Part shown: one piece after another, positions 9,248 through 23,858 of the stretch
How positions within the stretch are numbered: the first letter of the stretch is position 1
How the letters are laid out: every line of letters starts with the position of its first letter
Assembly: GCA_023678885.1 (NCBI GenBank)
Contig: CM042955.1
Location: 36,302,088 to 36,366,087, forward strand
Direction: 5' to 3'
Source of the DNA: Pogostemon cablin
Lineage: Eukaryota; Streptophyta; Magnoliopsida; Lamiales; Lamiaceae
Length of the DNA stretch: 64,000 nucleotides
Made by a program: the position numbers and the translations under genes
Notes under the pieces: generated by a model
Database searches by the model: none
The model's input: the letters and a program-made list of their open reading frames with translations, nothing else
Told to the model about the DNA's origin: nothing

Positions 9248-12200
9248 ATGTACTGCATCACTCCCGCTCCTCCGCCGCCAGAAACCTGCAGTCAAGGCCA
9301 TCGTTCCACACTCATCCTCTCAACGGCGGAGGGTGGTTCCATCTGCCTTCTCTGCCTATCTAATCTACTCTCCAACCCCAATTGCCCCACCGTCCACGTT
9401 TCCTACGCCCTTTCCCAGCTTTCTCAAGCCCTTTCTCAGCCTCAATTCTTCCACTGCATTCTCACCTTTCACTCTCATTTCCTCATTTCTCCTCTGCTTT
9501 CTATATTATCCAACTTCGACGATGAACCCATAGCCAAGCAGACTATTGACTTGATCCAGACATTATGCGATGGTTCGAGTAGTAATACCAATGGCAATCA
9601 GGAAGTGCGTAACGAGTTTGTAGCTAGGGTCTCCAATTGGCTTTCCAGCGGCTCGCTGGCTTGGAGCCGTCGCCAATTGTACATGGTAACAATCGTTGTT
9701 CTCCACTTTTTCATTTCGAATGATTAATATTTAATTATTTGTGGCGATTGCATGGTTTGCATTTTATTATAAGAAAAGGATTTTAATGGTTGTCATACGA
9801 TTTGGAGTATCGATCAATGCAATGTCTAATTGTTCACTTTTCCATAACGAGAAATTTGAATTTACAGAAGATTTTACTCTTAATAATTGTGTTCAATCAT
9901 GTCCATATTCAGCTAAAAAGTGGACTTGATACTAAACTGATCTTTCTTATCGGTGATCCCTGAAAATTGTTTTCGCACAGATGATTGATGTCATTTGATA
10001 ATATCTATACCGATTTACATTCACGCATGGATGTCTCATGTTTTTATCTTGTTTTTTAAGTTCATCACGTGTTTACTTATTAGAAAATCCACAGGTAGTT
10101 GTGTTTTGCGGTGTTGGAGAAGTACACTACACTAAGCAAGGCAGATATAATGTTAGTAGAGATGTTGAAGTATCCTGATCTTATGTTAAGAAGTATAAAT
10201 TGTGCCTTATTTTATAGAGATACAGTTCATGAACTTTTTTATCAAGTTGGCTAGCAAAAATATGAGCAAGGTGCTAACAGTGTGAAACCTTAAAATACAC
10301 CATTCAATATCTGCAGACCATCTCGGCCTGTGAGAATTTGTATTTTTTCCTGGCTAGGACAACCTAATTTTTTGAAGGTTGCAATGTATTATTAGTCTAT
10401 GATTTAGGAATAAAAGCATGTGTGAGAGCTTGGATTGAAATTTCTTTCAGTTATGTTGGTTCGTTGAACAAATTTTATGTTGTATCAATTTTTTAACAAT
10501 TCTTAAAGCTTTACTTTCCTTTAATGGTCGAAAACGAGTGTTGTTTTTTATTTCCTGACTGATGCTTTTCACATTGTGAATCATAAATGCTAAAGTGTCA
10601 TCTAGGCAATTGAATTTCTAAACACTAGATTAGGTGGGTTAATAGTAAACCACAGCAACGATCACTAAGCTACAATTTTTTACTGTTCGGTATCTTTAAC
10701 CTTCAATTCATTATTTCTCAAACCGTTAAGTTGATATCATAAGCATGTTTTATTTGTAAACAAAACTATTGAGATAAACATACAAACTTGGCAAATAAAA
10801 TATGTAACATAGCTATGTACACCCATAGTTAGTTTAAATGGTCCTTTCTATGTATGCTTTGTAGCTTGTTTTTTGTGTTAAGACTGCATCAAATTTTCTC
10901 CACCAAAATGGGCCTTAACATTAAATTTTGTAGAGTAAGTTCAAGGTTTCATGATCTTCCAGAATATTCTCTTGGAAGAATGGTCTGTTTCTATCATGTA
11001 TCATCATTTGCTATACAATAAATCAAGCACATGCCATCTGAATCCTAGATCTCCCAAGGCTTGTCCTTTTCATAATCATTGTGTTCTGAATGCAGCTTAA
11101 CTGCTTTGGTATTCTACTATATAATCAAGATTCTGATTTGTACACCAGCATAAAAAACAAAGATGCTCTCATTTCCAACCTTGTTACAGGGCTTCAGTTG
11201 TCAAAGTAAGCTGAACTAATACGCAATGCAATTGTTTCCTTTTACTTTGCTGCTTTGAACATACTCACACTCAATACACTTTTTTCCTTCTCTGTAGTGA
11301 TGAAATCCAAGGGGAGATTTTGTTTGTTCTATACAGATTATCCCTCCTCCATTACACATATATGGATGGCAGTGGAACTGATGCACTGCTTGCTTACTGT
11401 CCCATGCTTTTGCACCTATCACTTAACATCCTCATGAAAAGCCAAAGTGATGATGTTCGGCTTAACTGTGTAGGTTGATTTCTTTTCCTTGCACTCGTTT
11501 GAAAATCGTAGGATCATTTTATTTTCCCTAAATTTTTAGTTCAGTTTCCAGATGAAAGTTGTAATAGCAAAACTTTGATGTGGTATTTCATTTGGTATTC
11601 AGCATTTGTATGATTGCCTATCGCTTAAATTAGTTTAGGTGACTTCAAATGAAGTTGTGATTATCACCATGTGATTAACATAGCTCAGTGGTTGCAGCTC
11701 TACAGCCCGAGATTGGAGTATGATAACATGTACCTTACAATTCACTGCCTAGTCTGCCAATAGTTTTTTGAGTTTACTCTTAACTGAAACTAGTCCTGAC
11801 ATGCAGCATATGATAACACAACGATCATTACATTTTAATAAATGAATTAATTTTGTACTATGTAGCATTTTTGATGGTGTTGGCTCAGCGGGGGTTCTTT
11901 CAGAGTGCATGTTCAAATCATGTAGGGAGCACAAACACCTTTAAAAATGAGATATTCATGCAAATAACAGAGCATATGACAGATAGGCCATCTCTAGAAG
12001 CCTTGTTTGCAGAGGCGGTCAAAGGCCCCCTTCTTTCATCAGATTGCCATGTTCAGATTGCAACACTGGATTTAATCTTTAAGTATCTATCCTCAGAAGA
12101 TTCATCAGAGAAACGTTGCCAAGTATTCGTAGAAGAGACTATAGCGGATTACATATTTGAAATACTGAGATTATCAGGTAAACTTTGAGGAAACATGATG

Positions 12201-15200
12201 CACCATGTATTTTACGAACTTATGATACGAGCATAGTTGTCAACAACATATAAATTCATGAAAATAAGTCCATTTAAACTGATATCAAGCTAAACTATAT
12301 CCAGGATACATGTAATAGCATCATAACTTTTTCCCTTTAGTATAATACTGTTTGCTACTTGATTTCTCATTATACTGATTTCAAGTTTGTGATCTTTTCC
12401 TAAATTCCAAATTTGTTTGAAAAGAAGATTGCACCTAGATATGAGTTCAGTTTAATCAGATCGTTGGCAGTTTTATAATAGTTTTCCTTTCTTTCTTTCT
12501 TAGGAATCAAAGACTCCATTATTAACTCTTCTATTCAGATTCTTGACCTATTATCAAGTGCTGCTCAAGCCTTCATACAACGATTGGCATTTGGATTCTC
12601 ATCACTGGTTCGCACTCTACATTATGTTGCTCAAGTTCCTTTACATCCAGCACAGTGTCCGTTGCTGAAGCTCATTTTGAACTGTGTTTTAAACTGTCCT
12701 GGAATAGTATCCACCTCTTGTGGAGAAGAAATAAGTAGTATCTTAGCAGGAATGTTCCAGAAGTATACATCAGGAGAAATCGGAATGCTTTCAGAAACAT
12801 TCAATCAGTCATGCTCTGTACTTGCTGCCATTATGAAATGTTCATCTTCCCATGGGAATTCAAGCTTAGCAACATCACTTAAACATGTGTCAAGATGTGC
12901 TGTTTCAACTTTTCAGGAAGATAATCACATAAATGCTCATGAGGTTTTGTATTCCCTTTATCTACTGAAGGAAGCATATGCCTATGATCACGATGATAAT
13001 CTCCCCGGATCTTCTATTGAGGGACTTCGGTATTGTATTATTGAAATATTTAAGTTTCAGATTTTACCTTGGTTTTTGACGGTAATCAATGATTTGGAAG
13101 ATGAAGCTATTGCATTGGGAGTCATTGAATCTTTCCATTCAGTACTAGCTGATTGCAATGTTGATTCTAAGGATTTTGCTGAGTCTCTGGTTTCATCTTC
13201 TTGGTTCAGTGAATTATTTGGTTGTTTGGGTTTGTTTCCCACTGAGAAGATGAAGTGGAATGTTTATCTTATTTTCGGCTCAATGGTAGATGTGCTCCTT
13301 GGGAATGATTCAGGGCAGCCTATCAAGGATGCTGCTTTCCATTTGCCATCAGACCCTACAGATTTGCTATTCCTTCTTGGTCAGAAGAGTTCTGGTAATC
13401 TTGAACTTTTCTGCTGTCAATCTGCAGTTCTGATGATACTCTATGTTGGCTCTCTCTATAATGACAGGTAACAAGCCTCTTCATAGCGCTTTACTACGTA
13501 TTTGGAAACTCTACATTGCAAAACGCCTAAAACACAAATTATTGTAAAACCATTGCTATGCTGAACGAACCTCACGTAATATGTGTCCTAAGCTTTGTAC
13601 TGTGTGTAAATCAGATGATTCAAATCCTTAGAGCAATTTATATAAATTTTATAATTTGACATTTTTTTTTATAGGATAGCTGATGACAAGTTGGTACTAT
13701 CTTCACTGGAGCAATTTATAATTCTGAACAGCCATGATTTCTTTTGTGGAGCCTCTGAATCTGTTACCATAGAATTACTGGTCAACCTTTATAGGTTTTA
13801 CAGGGGATTTAAGTTGAAGTACAAAATACCTTACAGCCCAGAAGCTGAAAGAATTCTATTTCATATATTGTCTGAAAAGTCTTGGGATTCTCTCTCTCAC
13901 AAGATCCATTTTATATCACTTAAATGGTTGTTCCAACAAGAAAAGCTTTGTAAATTGTTATGTCACCAGATCTTAAAGATGTGCAAATGCAATACCATAT
14001 TTGGTGACAACTTAGTTCTTGATTTCCGTGTGTTGGCTGAGTTAATAACATCTGGAGACAACTTGGTAGCAATGATTTTTGTATGCTTACTCGGAGATCT
14101 TCTGGAAACCGTCTCTCAGGAAAATGACATAATTTCGGTATTGAGATCATGTAGAGAAATAATTGAAATTGATCCAGTTGCTTCTGATCAGTTCTGCATA
14201 TATGGAATAGATGGTGTGCTGGAAAATGTTTACATTTTGTCTTCTTGTTCTTCCCCCAAATTGTTCATGGAAACATCTCAACTTGTTTTCACCATTCTAA
14301 AATCAGTAAAATCTAAGTCAATATCTAATAATGAAGCTTGGGTAGGAATCACAGTGAAGGTATGTATATTTCACTTGTTTATTTTTAGACAGTTTTTAAT
14401 GTTGCTCTTTAAAGTTAACTGACGTGACATGTATTTCGTAGTTGATGGACTACCTGATCCCAGCTCTGACTACAGATGGATGGACAGATGAAGTTCTTAC
14501 AGTAATTGGAATTCTTTCTTTAATTCTGCACCACTCAACAAAGGAGGCACTGACAGAAGCCTCAAAGATCATAATTTTGAATGTTCCTTTTATCTCGGTT
14601 ATTAATTCAACTGTGTCCGAAGCTTGCTCCAAAGGACATGTGCTGTTCGACTATGATGAGGGTACGAGAATGGGGGAAATCCTCATATTCGTGCTTTTGA
14701 TTCTCTTTTTCTCCATGAGAAGGTAAATCCATAGCTATTTATTTTGATATGTAATAAAAATGTTTCTAACTTTTGATACTTTTTTAATCCACAACGTTTT
14801 TCCATAGTTTTTTTAATTTTGTTATTTTGGATTAAAAAAACTAAAACGATACAAAGGTCAACTTAGAGGATGGGATTTTTTTTTTTTTCAAAGAAATGCA
14901 TCACCATGCTATTTTTAACTTCACCATATCGACTTCATCAATGTTACAGTGTACGAGCTATTTTACCGAATATGATTGATTACCATGTTATGCTCGATGA
15001 GGGTAGCAACATGCATCTGCTGTCCTATCTCAGCATCCGATGCCATGATTGTTGCAAGTTGATGCATTTCGGATCAGCTCAAGTAAAACTCATTGCTTCA
15101 TTTTGCCTTATAGAGTTATTTAGGGGTATAACAGATTATACAAGTGGACAACCTGTTGATTTGAAATTTAGAGAGGGCTACATTATGTCCATTTCATCTA

Positions 15201-16410
15201 TGCTAGAGGGCCTCATATTTTTCGATGATATCAGAGTTGCAGTGAACTGTTCTCGATGTTTTTCTTCTCTCATCTCATGGAATCAATCGAAAGTTGAATC
15301 TATGTTCTTAGAGAAGGCCAATTGGTGTAGGCTGATTGTAGAGGAGCTGGTGATGTCTTTATCTACTCCTAGTCTCACAAGCTCTTTCATGGTTCATCAT
15401 AAGCCCATTACTAATGTTGCAATAGCATTGTTAAAACTAGACGAAGGACCTTCATGGATGAATAAAGTGTTGGATGTTTCTTCCATAGGGAGTATTATTC
15501 AGAACATTTCTTCTAACAATTTGAGCATTGAGTTGGTAATTATGTTTCGGGCTCTTCTTAGATCGGGCTATCTGACTTCTGCACATGTTGCTGATCTGAA
15601 TCGGGTTTTCCAGGTATTGAAACTTTAGTAATCATTATGTCCTTAATTTTCACTGATTCCCATAACTGATAAAATTTGTTTTAATGCACTTGATTATTCT
15701 GAGTCTTCTAGAATATTGGAAGTACACATTTCACATTTATAAGGTTATGACTTCATAACTGATCAAGGAGACTTTTGTGCTCCCTGGTGTGCGTAGATCC
15801 AGATTAGTGCTATATTACACTTTTTCTTTAAGGAGTTTAATGCCTTCTCATTGGGACTTTATTGTCTTTTTTTCAAGCCTATAACTTGTGTACAGTTGGT
15901 TGAATGTACACCCGGGTGTTACATTAATGTCTTGGCCTTCGTGGTTTAATCTAGTTGCACGGATCCTGTCAACTGGGTGTTCAAAAGACTCACTCGTTGA
16001 TGAGTACAGCATGAACAATTAGCAGTCTAGCTATAGTACGCACTGGGAGCGATCACATGAAAGATCAATTAGCTCATGGATAAATTACTCAATTATGCTG
16101 CAACATTTTATGCAGCACAATGGGTTCAACGCCCAATGTTGATGATTTTGTTTTGACGTTTTATGAGGTGTGTTAGGCATGCAAGAGTCGCATGTATGCT
16201 GGTGAGATGGAAGATAGCAACATGGAGAGTGACAGCGGGAATGAGGACGACGTAAACAAAGATGAAGTAGGGAAAGCACGAGCCTTTCTCATCAGCTTTG
16301 CATCTTCTGAGTCATATCTTGAGGGTGAGGGGTGTCAAGGTAGGAAGAAACAATTATTAGAAGAAATTGAATTATTTACCAAATGCCTCATGGAAGAGGA
16401 TGGTGGTTAG
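9248..16410 (+). CDS. PRD1: PRD1, meiotic double-strand-break formation protein
   Basis: Nine exons join in phase: 9248-9685, 11096-11205, 11298-11473, 11866-12177, 12504-13467, 13675-14359, 14442-14722, 14950-15613 and 16177-16410. All introns are GT-AG and the coding length is 3864 nt (1287 residues plus stop); the Arabidopsis protein is, as I recall, about 1.3 kb of codons. The start is fixed by an in-frame TGA two codons upstream (9242). The N-terminus has a C14-H18-C33-C36 pattern also present in Arabidopsis PRD1. The rest is alpha-helical and ARM/HEAT-like, with segments closely matching PRD1, such as HVSYALSQLS, ADYIFEILRLS and LPSDPTDLLFLLG. PRD1 acts in the meiotic nucleus with SPO11-1 and other PRD proteins and is related to animal MEI1. 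The last exon is the least certain. Introns 1 (1410 bp) and 8 (563 bp) hold nothing recognisable. Expression is presumably meiotic. Confidence 0.93.
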
Positions 16411-17598
16411 ATATTATTATTCTCTACACACTATATTTTGTAGTCACAATGTGAGCGTTACAGCAGTGTGTCCTATTTTCCTCCAACTTATGTGCATCTT
16501 TTCTTATTCAATATGTATACGGGTCAGTCTTCATGTGTAGCTTAAGATTAGAAATTTAATTCCAACTTGTTTGCGTCAGTGATTGACCCAAATTTAATAT
16601 AAGGTAACCCCTACGTGTGAATGAAAAATTAAAAAAGCAGAAACACACTTGTCTATGTTTATAAGATCATAACTTTGATAAAATTTGTTTAAGATGGCAA
16701 CAAATTAATAGAGCATAACACATAAATATATAAGGTAATTACTAGTGTATTGATTCAAATCCCCTAATTCGTTATTCAATCACTCTAGCTCTTTCTCTTG
16801 CCATCACAAAGCATATTCTTCATCTTTCTCGCACGTTGATATATATATATATCTCTCTCTCTCTCATAGAGGACAACAGCCTCGATTTCATCTTCTTCAC
16901 TGTTCTTCCCTCCGTTGTGTTATAATAGAGCATGTTCCGTTATTATAAACATTGCCGACTGTGGCTTTTCTTTCTCATCCTTTACAACTCTTGTAAACAT
17001 TATACTTTCTTTTGCCTTATAATACACCTAATAATTAATTAAAAAAATAAATTACATAATTAAATAGGAAAAGATAAAAATAAAATAAAATAAAATTAGT
17101 AACATGTAGCAGTTGGAAATTTCGAAGGGTTACGGCAGTCAAAAATTTAAATGGATAGAGAAATAACCCGTCTAAAGAAATAAAATCCTAAAACAGTCTC
17201 ACACAAATAGTAGTCAAATTAACATATCTGTCAATGCATTCGAAATAATAGCAATAAGAAACACAAAAGATGAGTGTTGGGCAGAAGATATGCCGGAGAC
17301 TTGAACGAATTTTTAAACCATTTCTTTTCAACCTATAAATAGCTAACCACCATTTATCTGAATAAAGCTTAAATATCGAATCAGACTCGCAAGATATTAA
17401 AAAATGCAAAATAACTGAAATCATGTTGAATCCAGAGTAGGCATGTTTGCCTACCAACGAGACTAAACCAGCTACAGAAGGACAAGATAGAAAATACAAC
17501 TAGATAAAAGTTCTATCTAGGGAGGGAAAAAAAATATACTGAAGATCCTATGATCTGATGTGAGACCCATATATGTATTGATTGCAGGAGAACTGGAG
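16411..17598. other. spacer between convergent PRD1 and AHL genes
   Basis: It should hold the 3' untranslated regions of both genes. A short TA/TC microsatellite lies at about 16840-16864 and an AAATA-rich stretch at 17040-17100. I see no gene, terminal repeats or structured array. Confidence 0.6.
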
Positions 17599-20500
17599 TC
17601 AACCGGTAAACATTTTAGCAGGGTTTGGCCAGTACATATGCACATTATGTGCTGCCTGTCCAGTATTAGCATACTGCCCCGATATGGGATCAAAAGGACT
17701 CCCACCATTCTCATCACCTGAATCACTTGAAGCACCAGGAGAAGGGAGGCTCTCTTGTGCCATCGGAGTACCAAAGTTCAGCTTGTTCGAAGGTGGCAAA
17801 GGTGAGGGCTCACCCTTGGGTTTTTTTCCTTCAGCTATGAAGCTTCCCACCACAACCTGAAAAGGAAACTTGTACTGAATGGTGTCTAGCAACCACTATC
17901 TAAAAATACGTAATCACACAACCACAAGTTTGTGCGTAAATCAACAAGTAAACAAAGTGCCTAATGTGCTTCACAAGGTGCCGCATCTACAAGAACATAG
18001 AAGTGATACCTGAACAGGTGATGCTGCTTTTAAAATTCCAGAGACCCCGCCACCCAATACTCTACCATCTGACCCAGCTAGCGACACTCTAAGGGCACAA
18101 CTATTATCATCACTCTCTGAGAGCAGGAAGGAACCTGATAACGATATGATCTCGAACCTCCCCTGCAAATTGATGATGGCGCCATTCATATGTTAAAATA
18201 ACAAATCGAAATATAAATAGCATTTTAAGGGATGATGCCAAAAGGTTTTGATACAGATTAACCTATAAAAATGCAGCTAATTAAGTTTATTTACACGTCC
18301 TGATGAGGATTATTGACATTAAATATATAAAGCGAGCGCAGGACTAACATTTCATGTGAATTCATCCTTTAAAAGCATTTATTTGAATAAATTTAAATTA
18401 TAAACCTTCAAAAGACTAAAGTCATACAATGGGGAGCACTTCAGAGAAAAGAGTTTCAGCATTACACACCAAGTAATGCAGCAAAGAAATCAGGACTCTG
18501 AACGTCACTCTAATGAAAAAATGCTAAACAAATCACGCAGATGGACTACACAGTAATCAAATTGGATATTGTAAATAAATGTAGTGTAGCCAAAGAAACA
18601 TTTAGTAGGGGTTACAGGCACAAAAACTAAATTAGAAGAGGTCTGGAACAATAGCAATTGAACCTCTTAGCTGCAGCAGCCAATGACATTACAAATTGGT
18701 AAAGAGCAAAACTAAATAAAAGTAAATAAATGTTGTGTAGCCAAAGAAAAAAATTAGACGGGTTCCCCGTTCCCGGCACAGAGACCAAATCAGAAGAGGT
18801 GTGGAACACAATATTGATTGAACCTCATAGCTGCAGCAGCCAGAAGGCTATGACAATTACAGTATACAAATTGTATCAAAGTAAACCAACACGTTTAAAT
18901 AACAACAAAGGAAATGTGACCTAAAGAAGAATCAAAGGAAATATGCCAACCTAAGCCCCAAGAGAATTTTTGATATATGCTTGGATAAATTAAGAAAATT
19001 TAATATTTTTATTTATCAGTTATAGAGGGAATTTGCTAAAACGGATTCATGTGTTATTTATGGAATAAAATATCATTGTTGTTCTAATCCTCCCAATTAT
19101 GAACGTACATTAGATTGATTGTTATAATCGTAAAAAGAAAAATAGTGAGTTTACCAAGCTTTTTCCTTTTACTCACCAAAATCCCTGATTTAAAACTGTT
19201 GCACTAGACAATTAGGTAATATAACTATGTATCGGATGCAAAATAGAAATGAATTTGAATTATCTAATAAATAAGCTATAGAATACTATATTTACACACA
19301 AGAACCATCATTTGATCAATTAAAATGAGGTTTTCAGAAGCAAAGATCAAGTCGCCAGTACCTCAAACCCCTATTAGCATCTCACGTCTAAAAGAAAATC
19401 CTTATGGCCAATCGGTGAGCGTACAAGTCTGGTAACAGAGGCGACAATGGTATGAAAAAAGCCGGTGCCAACTATCATCTCAAACAGGACATCCAAATGA
19501 TGTACGCTATCGCATAACTTTAAAATTAGGGCAATCAAACAAAAAAATCTAAGCAGCAGAAATATCTTTGCAGTCAGTCATGAGCGAACAAGATTGGAAA
19601 CAGAATTAAATATATGGACAGAGAGATGCAAATCGTGTGATTGGATTTACTGATGCTAATGTGGTGCTGGCTTTACAATAGAATACATGAATGATATATT
19701 GTGAAGTGTTGTGTGAATGATAGAGAATGTGAAAGTAAATACACACAAGAACCAAGAGTAGAAGTTCAAGGGTAATTTAATCTTTCCACATCCTCTCTCC
19801 TTTCTCAAAGAAGGACAATCCACAAGAATTCCAAACAACATATTGCCTATTCTAGCCCATTTCCCACTATCCTGTAATCTAATCACTGTTGCTTTACAGT
19901 TAGACAACGAAAATCAGGTTTCTTCACAGATTAGGCCAGCTTCACAAAACCAATTCCAACCCAAACAGCTTTCACAAAGAATATTTAGTACATGCTACCC
20001 TATGTATCATAGGTCATTTCATACACCTATATAAATGTAAGCTTATGTGCATATGAAACAGATTTGGATCTCCATATAGATAAAAACATTCCTAAAAAAA
20101 ATATGATTGATGGACCATCTGTAGATTTAACATAAGCATGTACACACCTCATATGTGACTGTGCCACCAGAAATTGCTGGTTGACGTAGAGTAACATTAC
20201 ATATGGCACCATTAGCAGACAGAATGCACACAGTTCGTGGTCCTTGCTGAGAGAAAGCCATAATTGTTGAAGCTATGTCCTACAAAACATAAGAAACCTG
20301 GAAACATTAATCAGATAACAGATTAGACCTTAATCATTAGATGGTCAAACTCAGAAAGTTCCTAGCTCCAACAGCAAGCCCTTTAATTCACTTATTCTTT
20401 CTATATTTTAAGAGATCAAGGCTCCATAAGGGATCTGAAACAGTAGAACTGTAGTATCACTTCATCAACTATAACCTTAAAGGCACTTATTATTCCAAAA

Positions 20501-22606
20501 GGGCAGCTTTAACAAGTAAAATTGAGTATGATAACGTTAAAGCAACAAAATAACCAAACAAAATCAAATTTGGATCAAACATTTACATCTGAATTACTCC
20601 TAAAATGTAATGAGCATGAGTAAGAATATTCTTGGCCAGTAGAAATCTATCTTTTAGGTCCAATAGAAATCTGTAGTATTTGAATAGGAAAAGAAAATAT
20701 TTAACATTTCCATTTATGTAGTAGAAGTATGGCTGAGAAATATTCCTACACAGCACACGAAATATTATCAGAAAGCACAATGAGACAATTTATATCAAAT
20801 ATGTTAGACAATATAGAATCTTCCAGTATTTTCAATTTGTATAATTGGTAACATTAAACACAAGAAACAACAAAGAAAATAAATTATAAGTTCAAGGCTA
20901 CCTTGGGTTCTCTTGGTCATTGTGCCCAATATCATCATTATTGAATCCACTATACTTCCCTCTTTCTTTAATTTTTTTTATAAAACTATCCCTTATTTCG
21001 AAGAAAATTATTCCCATTTACATATTATCATATTAGAAGAAAAAATACCATTTTTCAATAGAGACAATCATTCACATTAAAAGAAAAGAAAAATCTCTTG
21101 ACTTTCACTTGAATAGCTATCTCGTTAGATGGGAGGCGGCTAACCTTGTAAATGCTCACCAGCAGTTTAGAGTTTATGAAAACTTCACATAGAGGATGAT
21201 TGGATTTTGTTAAATTAAGAAACAAATGAATTTTAAATCTTACTGCTTCATTACTATTTAATTTTTAATATAACACTGAGAATGTCATCCAATTTCAAAT
21301 AAATGAGTTTTATAGCCGCGAGAGGGACTGTGTGAAAGGAAACTCACCTGTTAGGTGTGAGTTTTTACTTATAATAAGAGCAATATAAATTACAATATGG
21401 AAAGTATTCAATTCATTCAATATAATACAGAAAACCTTGAATATATCAAACCAAATATTGAAAATGAAATTGGGAGTAAATATAGCCAAAATTTCCAATT
21501 TGTTTTAATTGTACGAAGCATTTGATGGTTGAGAAGGCATACCAAAAATATAATGTACTTGTGAGAAACTATTTCCCATTCATGATTTCTTGCAAAGAAT
21601 TAACTTCACATCACCATATTTTATGAGAAAATGGCAACCCTTCCATATTAGAAAGCACCAAATAGTAAAATATACGTTTAAATACATAGATAAGCTTCTC
21701 ATGCAAATGGGAAATGAAGCCCTAAGTACAAATTTCCAAGAACTGCCAAATTTGCGTTACCAATTATACAACAAATTTTTGGATCCTTAAACTCCCAGTA
21801 TCAAAAGCAAAGCATAGTAACTAAACTAAAAGGCAAAACCTTAAACAATAAAGAAAATGGGAAAAAGAGCTATGATCTCTTTACAAGACTAACAAATTCC
21901 AGTGACGACATAGCAGTTTACCTCTCCAGAATTTACCGTAATCACATGAGGTGTAAAACCAACTCCTGGCACCCCTGCCCAAAAAGAAACATCAAGATCG
22001 CATCACCATAGAAAGCGATAAATTCAAACAAAATATATGACCAAAGATACGATCAAAACCTAGAGAATCCAGTTGCTTTTTCACAGAACCAGGAGGCCTT
22101 CCACGATGACGCTTGATGGGGGTTTCAGAGGACAGAGTCCCACCACCTCCACTGGAATTCACATTTCCCCCACCCGAGGGTACTTGGGTAACGGGCGCCG
22201 GAGAAAGACCTAGACCAATGCTGTTATCAGGAGAGTGTTTTCTGGGTCGGCCCCTTTTCTTTCTGGATGGCTCGACGTTACCCCACGCGCCACCGCTACC
22301 GGAGGGAGAGCCATCGGGTCCATAGGGATGATCAATCGGTTTTGGGATGGCGGCGGCAGCAGCGACGGAATTAAAGGGGAAGCGCGGGTTCAGTTGGTGT
22401 ATCACGGCGGGGTTAGATGCGGCGGAGGTGGTGGGAGCGAAAGAGTTGTTGGTGTTAGGTAGTGGGTAGGAGTTGTTGGAGGGGTGTTGAATTGGATGGT
22501 GTTGAACCATTAGCATGGCATGGTGGGGTGGAAAGGGTGGTTGGTGGAGGTATGGGTGGTTGGGGTGGTGGTGGGGTGGCGGGGCAGAGATATCTTGGGA
22601 ATCCAT
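17599..22606 (-). CDS. AT-hook motif nuclear-localized (AHL) protein
   Basis: Five exons in phase: 22606-22060, 21974-21922, 20279-20148, 18162-18010 and 17856-17599, all GT-AG, giving 380 residues plus stop. An in-frame TAA eight codons upstream supports the start. Residues 1-110 are His/Pro/Ser-rich. Two AT-hooks with RGRP cores sit near residues 118-121 and 168-171; the first is followed by RKH and the second by PGS. The PPC/DUF296 domain spans about 188-303 (FTPHVITV, RFEIISLSGSF, GGGVSGILKAASPVQ). The C-terminus is Pro/Gly/Ser-rich and ends in an MYWP-containing tail. AHL proteins bind the minor groove of AT-rich DNA and assemble through the PPC domain to adjust transcription and chromatin in the nucleus. 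Two AT-hooks and several introns match the intron-containing multi-hook clade; I cannot name the orthologue. Long introns hold no other gene. Confidence 0.94.
18567..18890. repeat. 155-bp tandem duplication in an AHL intron
   Basis: Two diverged copies begin at about 18567 and 18722, each with GTGTAGCCAAAGAAA near the start and AGCTGCAGCAGCCA near the end. It lies inside the 1985-bp third intron (18163-20147), away from splice sites. Confidence 0.65.
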
Positions 22607-22982
22607 GGAGAATCCAAATAGTGGAGTTTATAGGGAAAATGGAGATTGATTTGGATTTTGGAATCTAAATTGAAGTAGAGTTTGTCAGATGTGGAAACAA
22701 ACGAGTGTCGTACAGTGTGAAAGAGTCGCTCAATCAATGGAGGTTTTAGAACTAGGGTTTATATTAGCAAATGTAAATTGAAAAATTAATTATAGTGAAC
22801 TCTTTTAGTTCCTTAAGTTTGCTCTTTACATGCAAATTAAAAAATCTAATATTGCTCTTGCAAAAAAATATATATATAATATTGCAATTAATAGTGGGTT
22901 GAGAGATATATTAGTATTTAATATTTAAGGGATGTTTGTATTAGTTTTGTGTGTGGGATTCATGTAAATTAATTAATTGTTG

Positions 22983-23113
22983 ACAAAGACTTGTGTGAGA
23001 TAAGACTCTCGTGACATAGATAATAAGTTATAACATTTTAATAAAAATTAATATTTGAATCAATAAAAAGTATAGTGTTAACGTGAGACAGTCTCATATA
23101 AGACTTGTTCTTA
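22983..23113. mobile_element. small MITE with GTGAGAC-type inverted ends
   Basis: The left part contains GACTTGTGTGAGATAAGAC and the right part, inverted, GAACAAGTCTTATATGAGAC. The pair encloses about 100 AT-rich bases. The same GTGAGACGG motif family recurs at about 62140-62195 and 63745-63815. Confidence 0.45.
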
Positions 23114-23858
23114 ATTGTTTTATGTGGAAAATGTAAACTTTAACGCGAGTCGGACGGAGTATAAAGCAAGAGTAATACTTTCGTGGCACCTTCTCATTTG
23201 ATATCATTTTTTTTTAAATAGTTATATTTTTTATTAACCATATTAAGGTTTGTTATTATAAGATACACAATTTTATAGTCTAATTATAGTTAGAATATAA
23301 TGAAAAATAAAAAATAAAAAACTGATAACTACAAATCTATATTTAAATTTTAAACATCCCAATATTGCACCTATTTCGAAATAGGCAATAAATCATTTTT
23401 CTATATATTTATTTACATGATTTTCGTTCTTCATTTCTTGCAAAAGAGTGTCTATTGAATGATTTAATTTCTCCCACATGAAATCAACTTTATCGTCTGC
23501 ATCTTGCAAGATGAGATTCCCTGAATTAAGTAATTGTACAACTGGGTTAGGCAAAGTTGTTGATGAGTTGGTGGACCAAATGATGCTACCGGTTCCATTT
23601 AGAAGAACCAGTCGATCTGATTGAATGACTTAGAGGATACCTGATCCATTTGTGAGTGGATTTTCTCTGTTGACGACCCATACCAAATCCCTTGTTTTAC
23701 ACTGTACTACCAAATGCCTACATAGCGATTCCTAGATTTTGTGGGCTGAAAACATCCAATTAGAAATTTAGAAGCTTCCAGAAGATGAAATCAAGGTAGC
23801 AGAAGCGCCATCTCTGAACATATTACAATGTACATTAATGTGCATTTCATATTTTATA

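Noticed and set aside
22113..22668. Plus-strand Gly-rich ORFs overlapping the AHL first exon
   Set aside because: They are shadows of the His/Pro-rich AHL coding sequence on the other strand.
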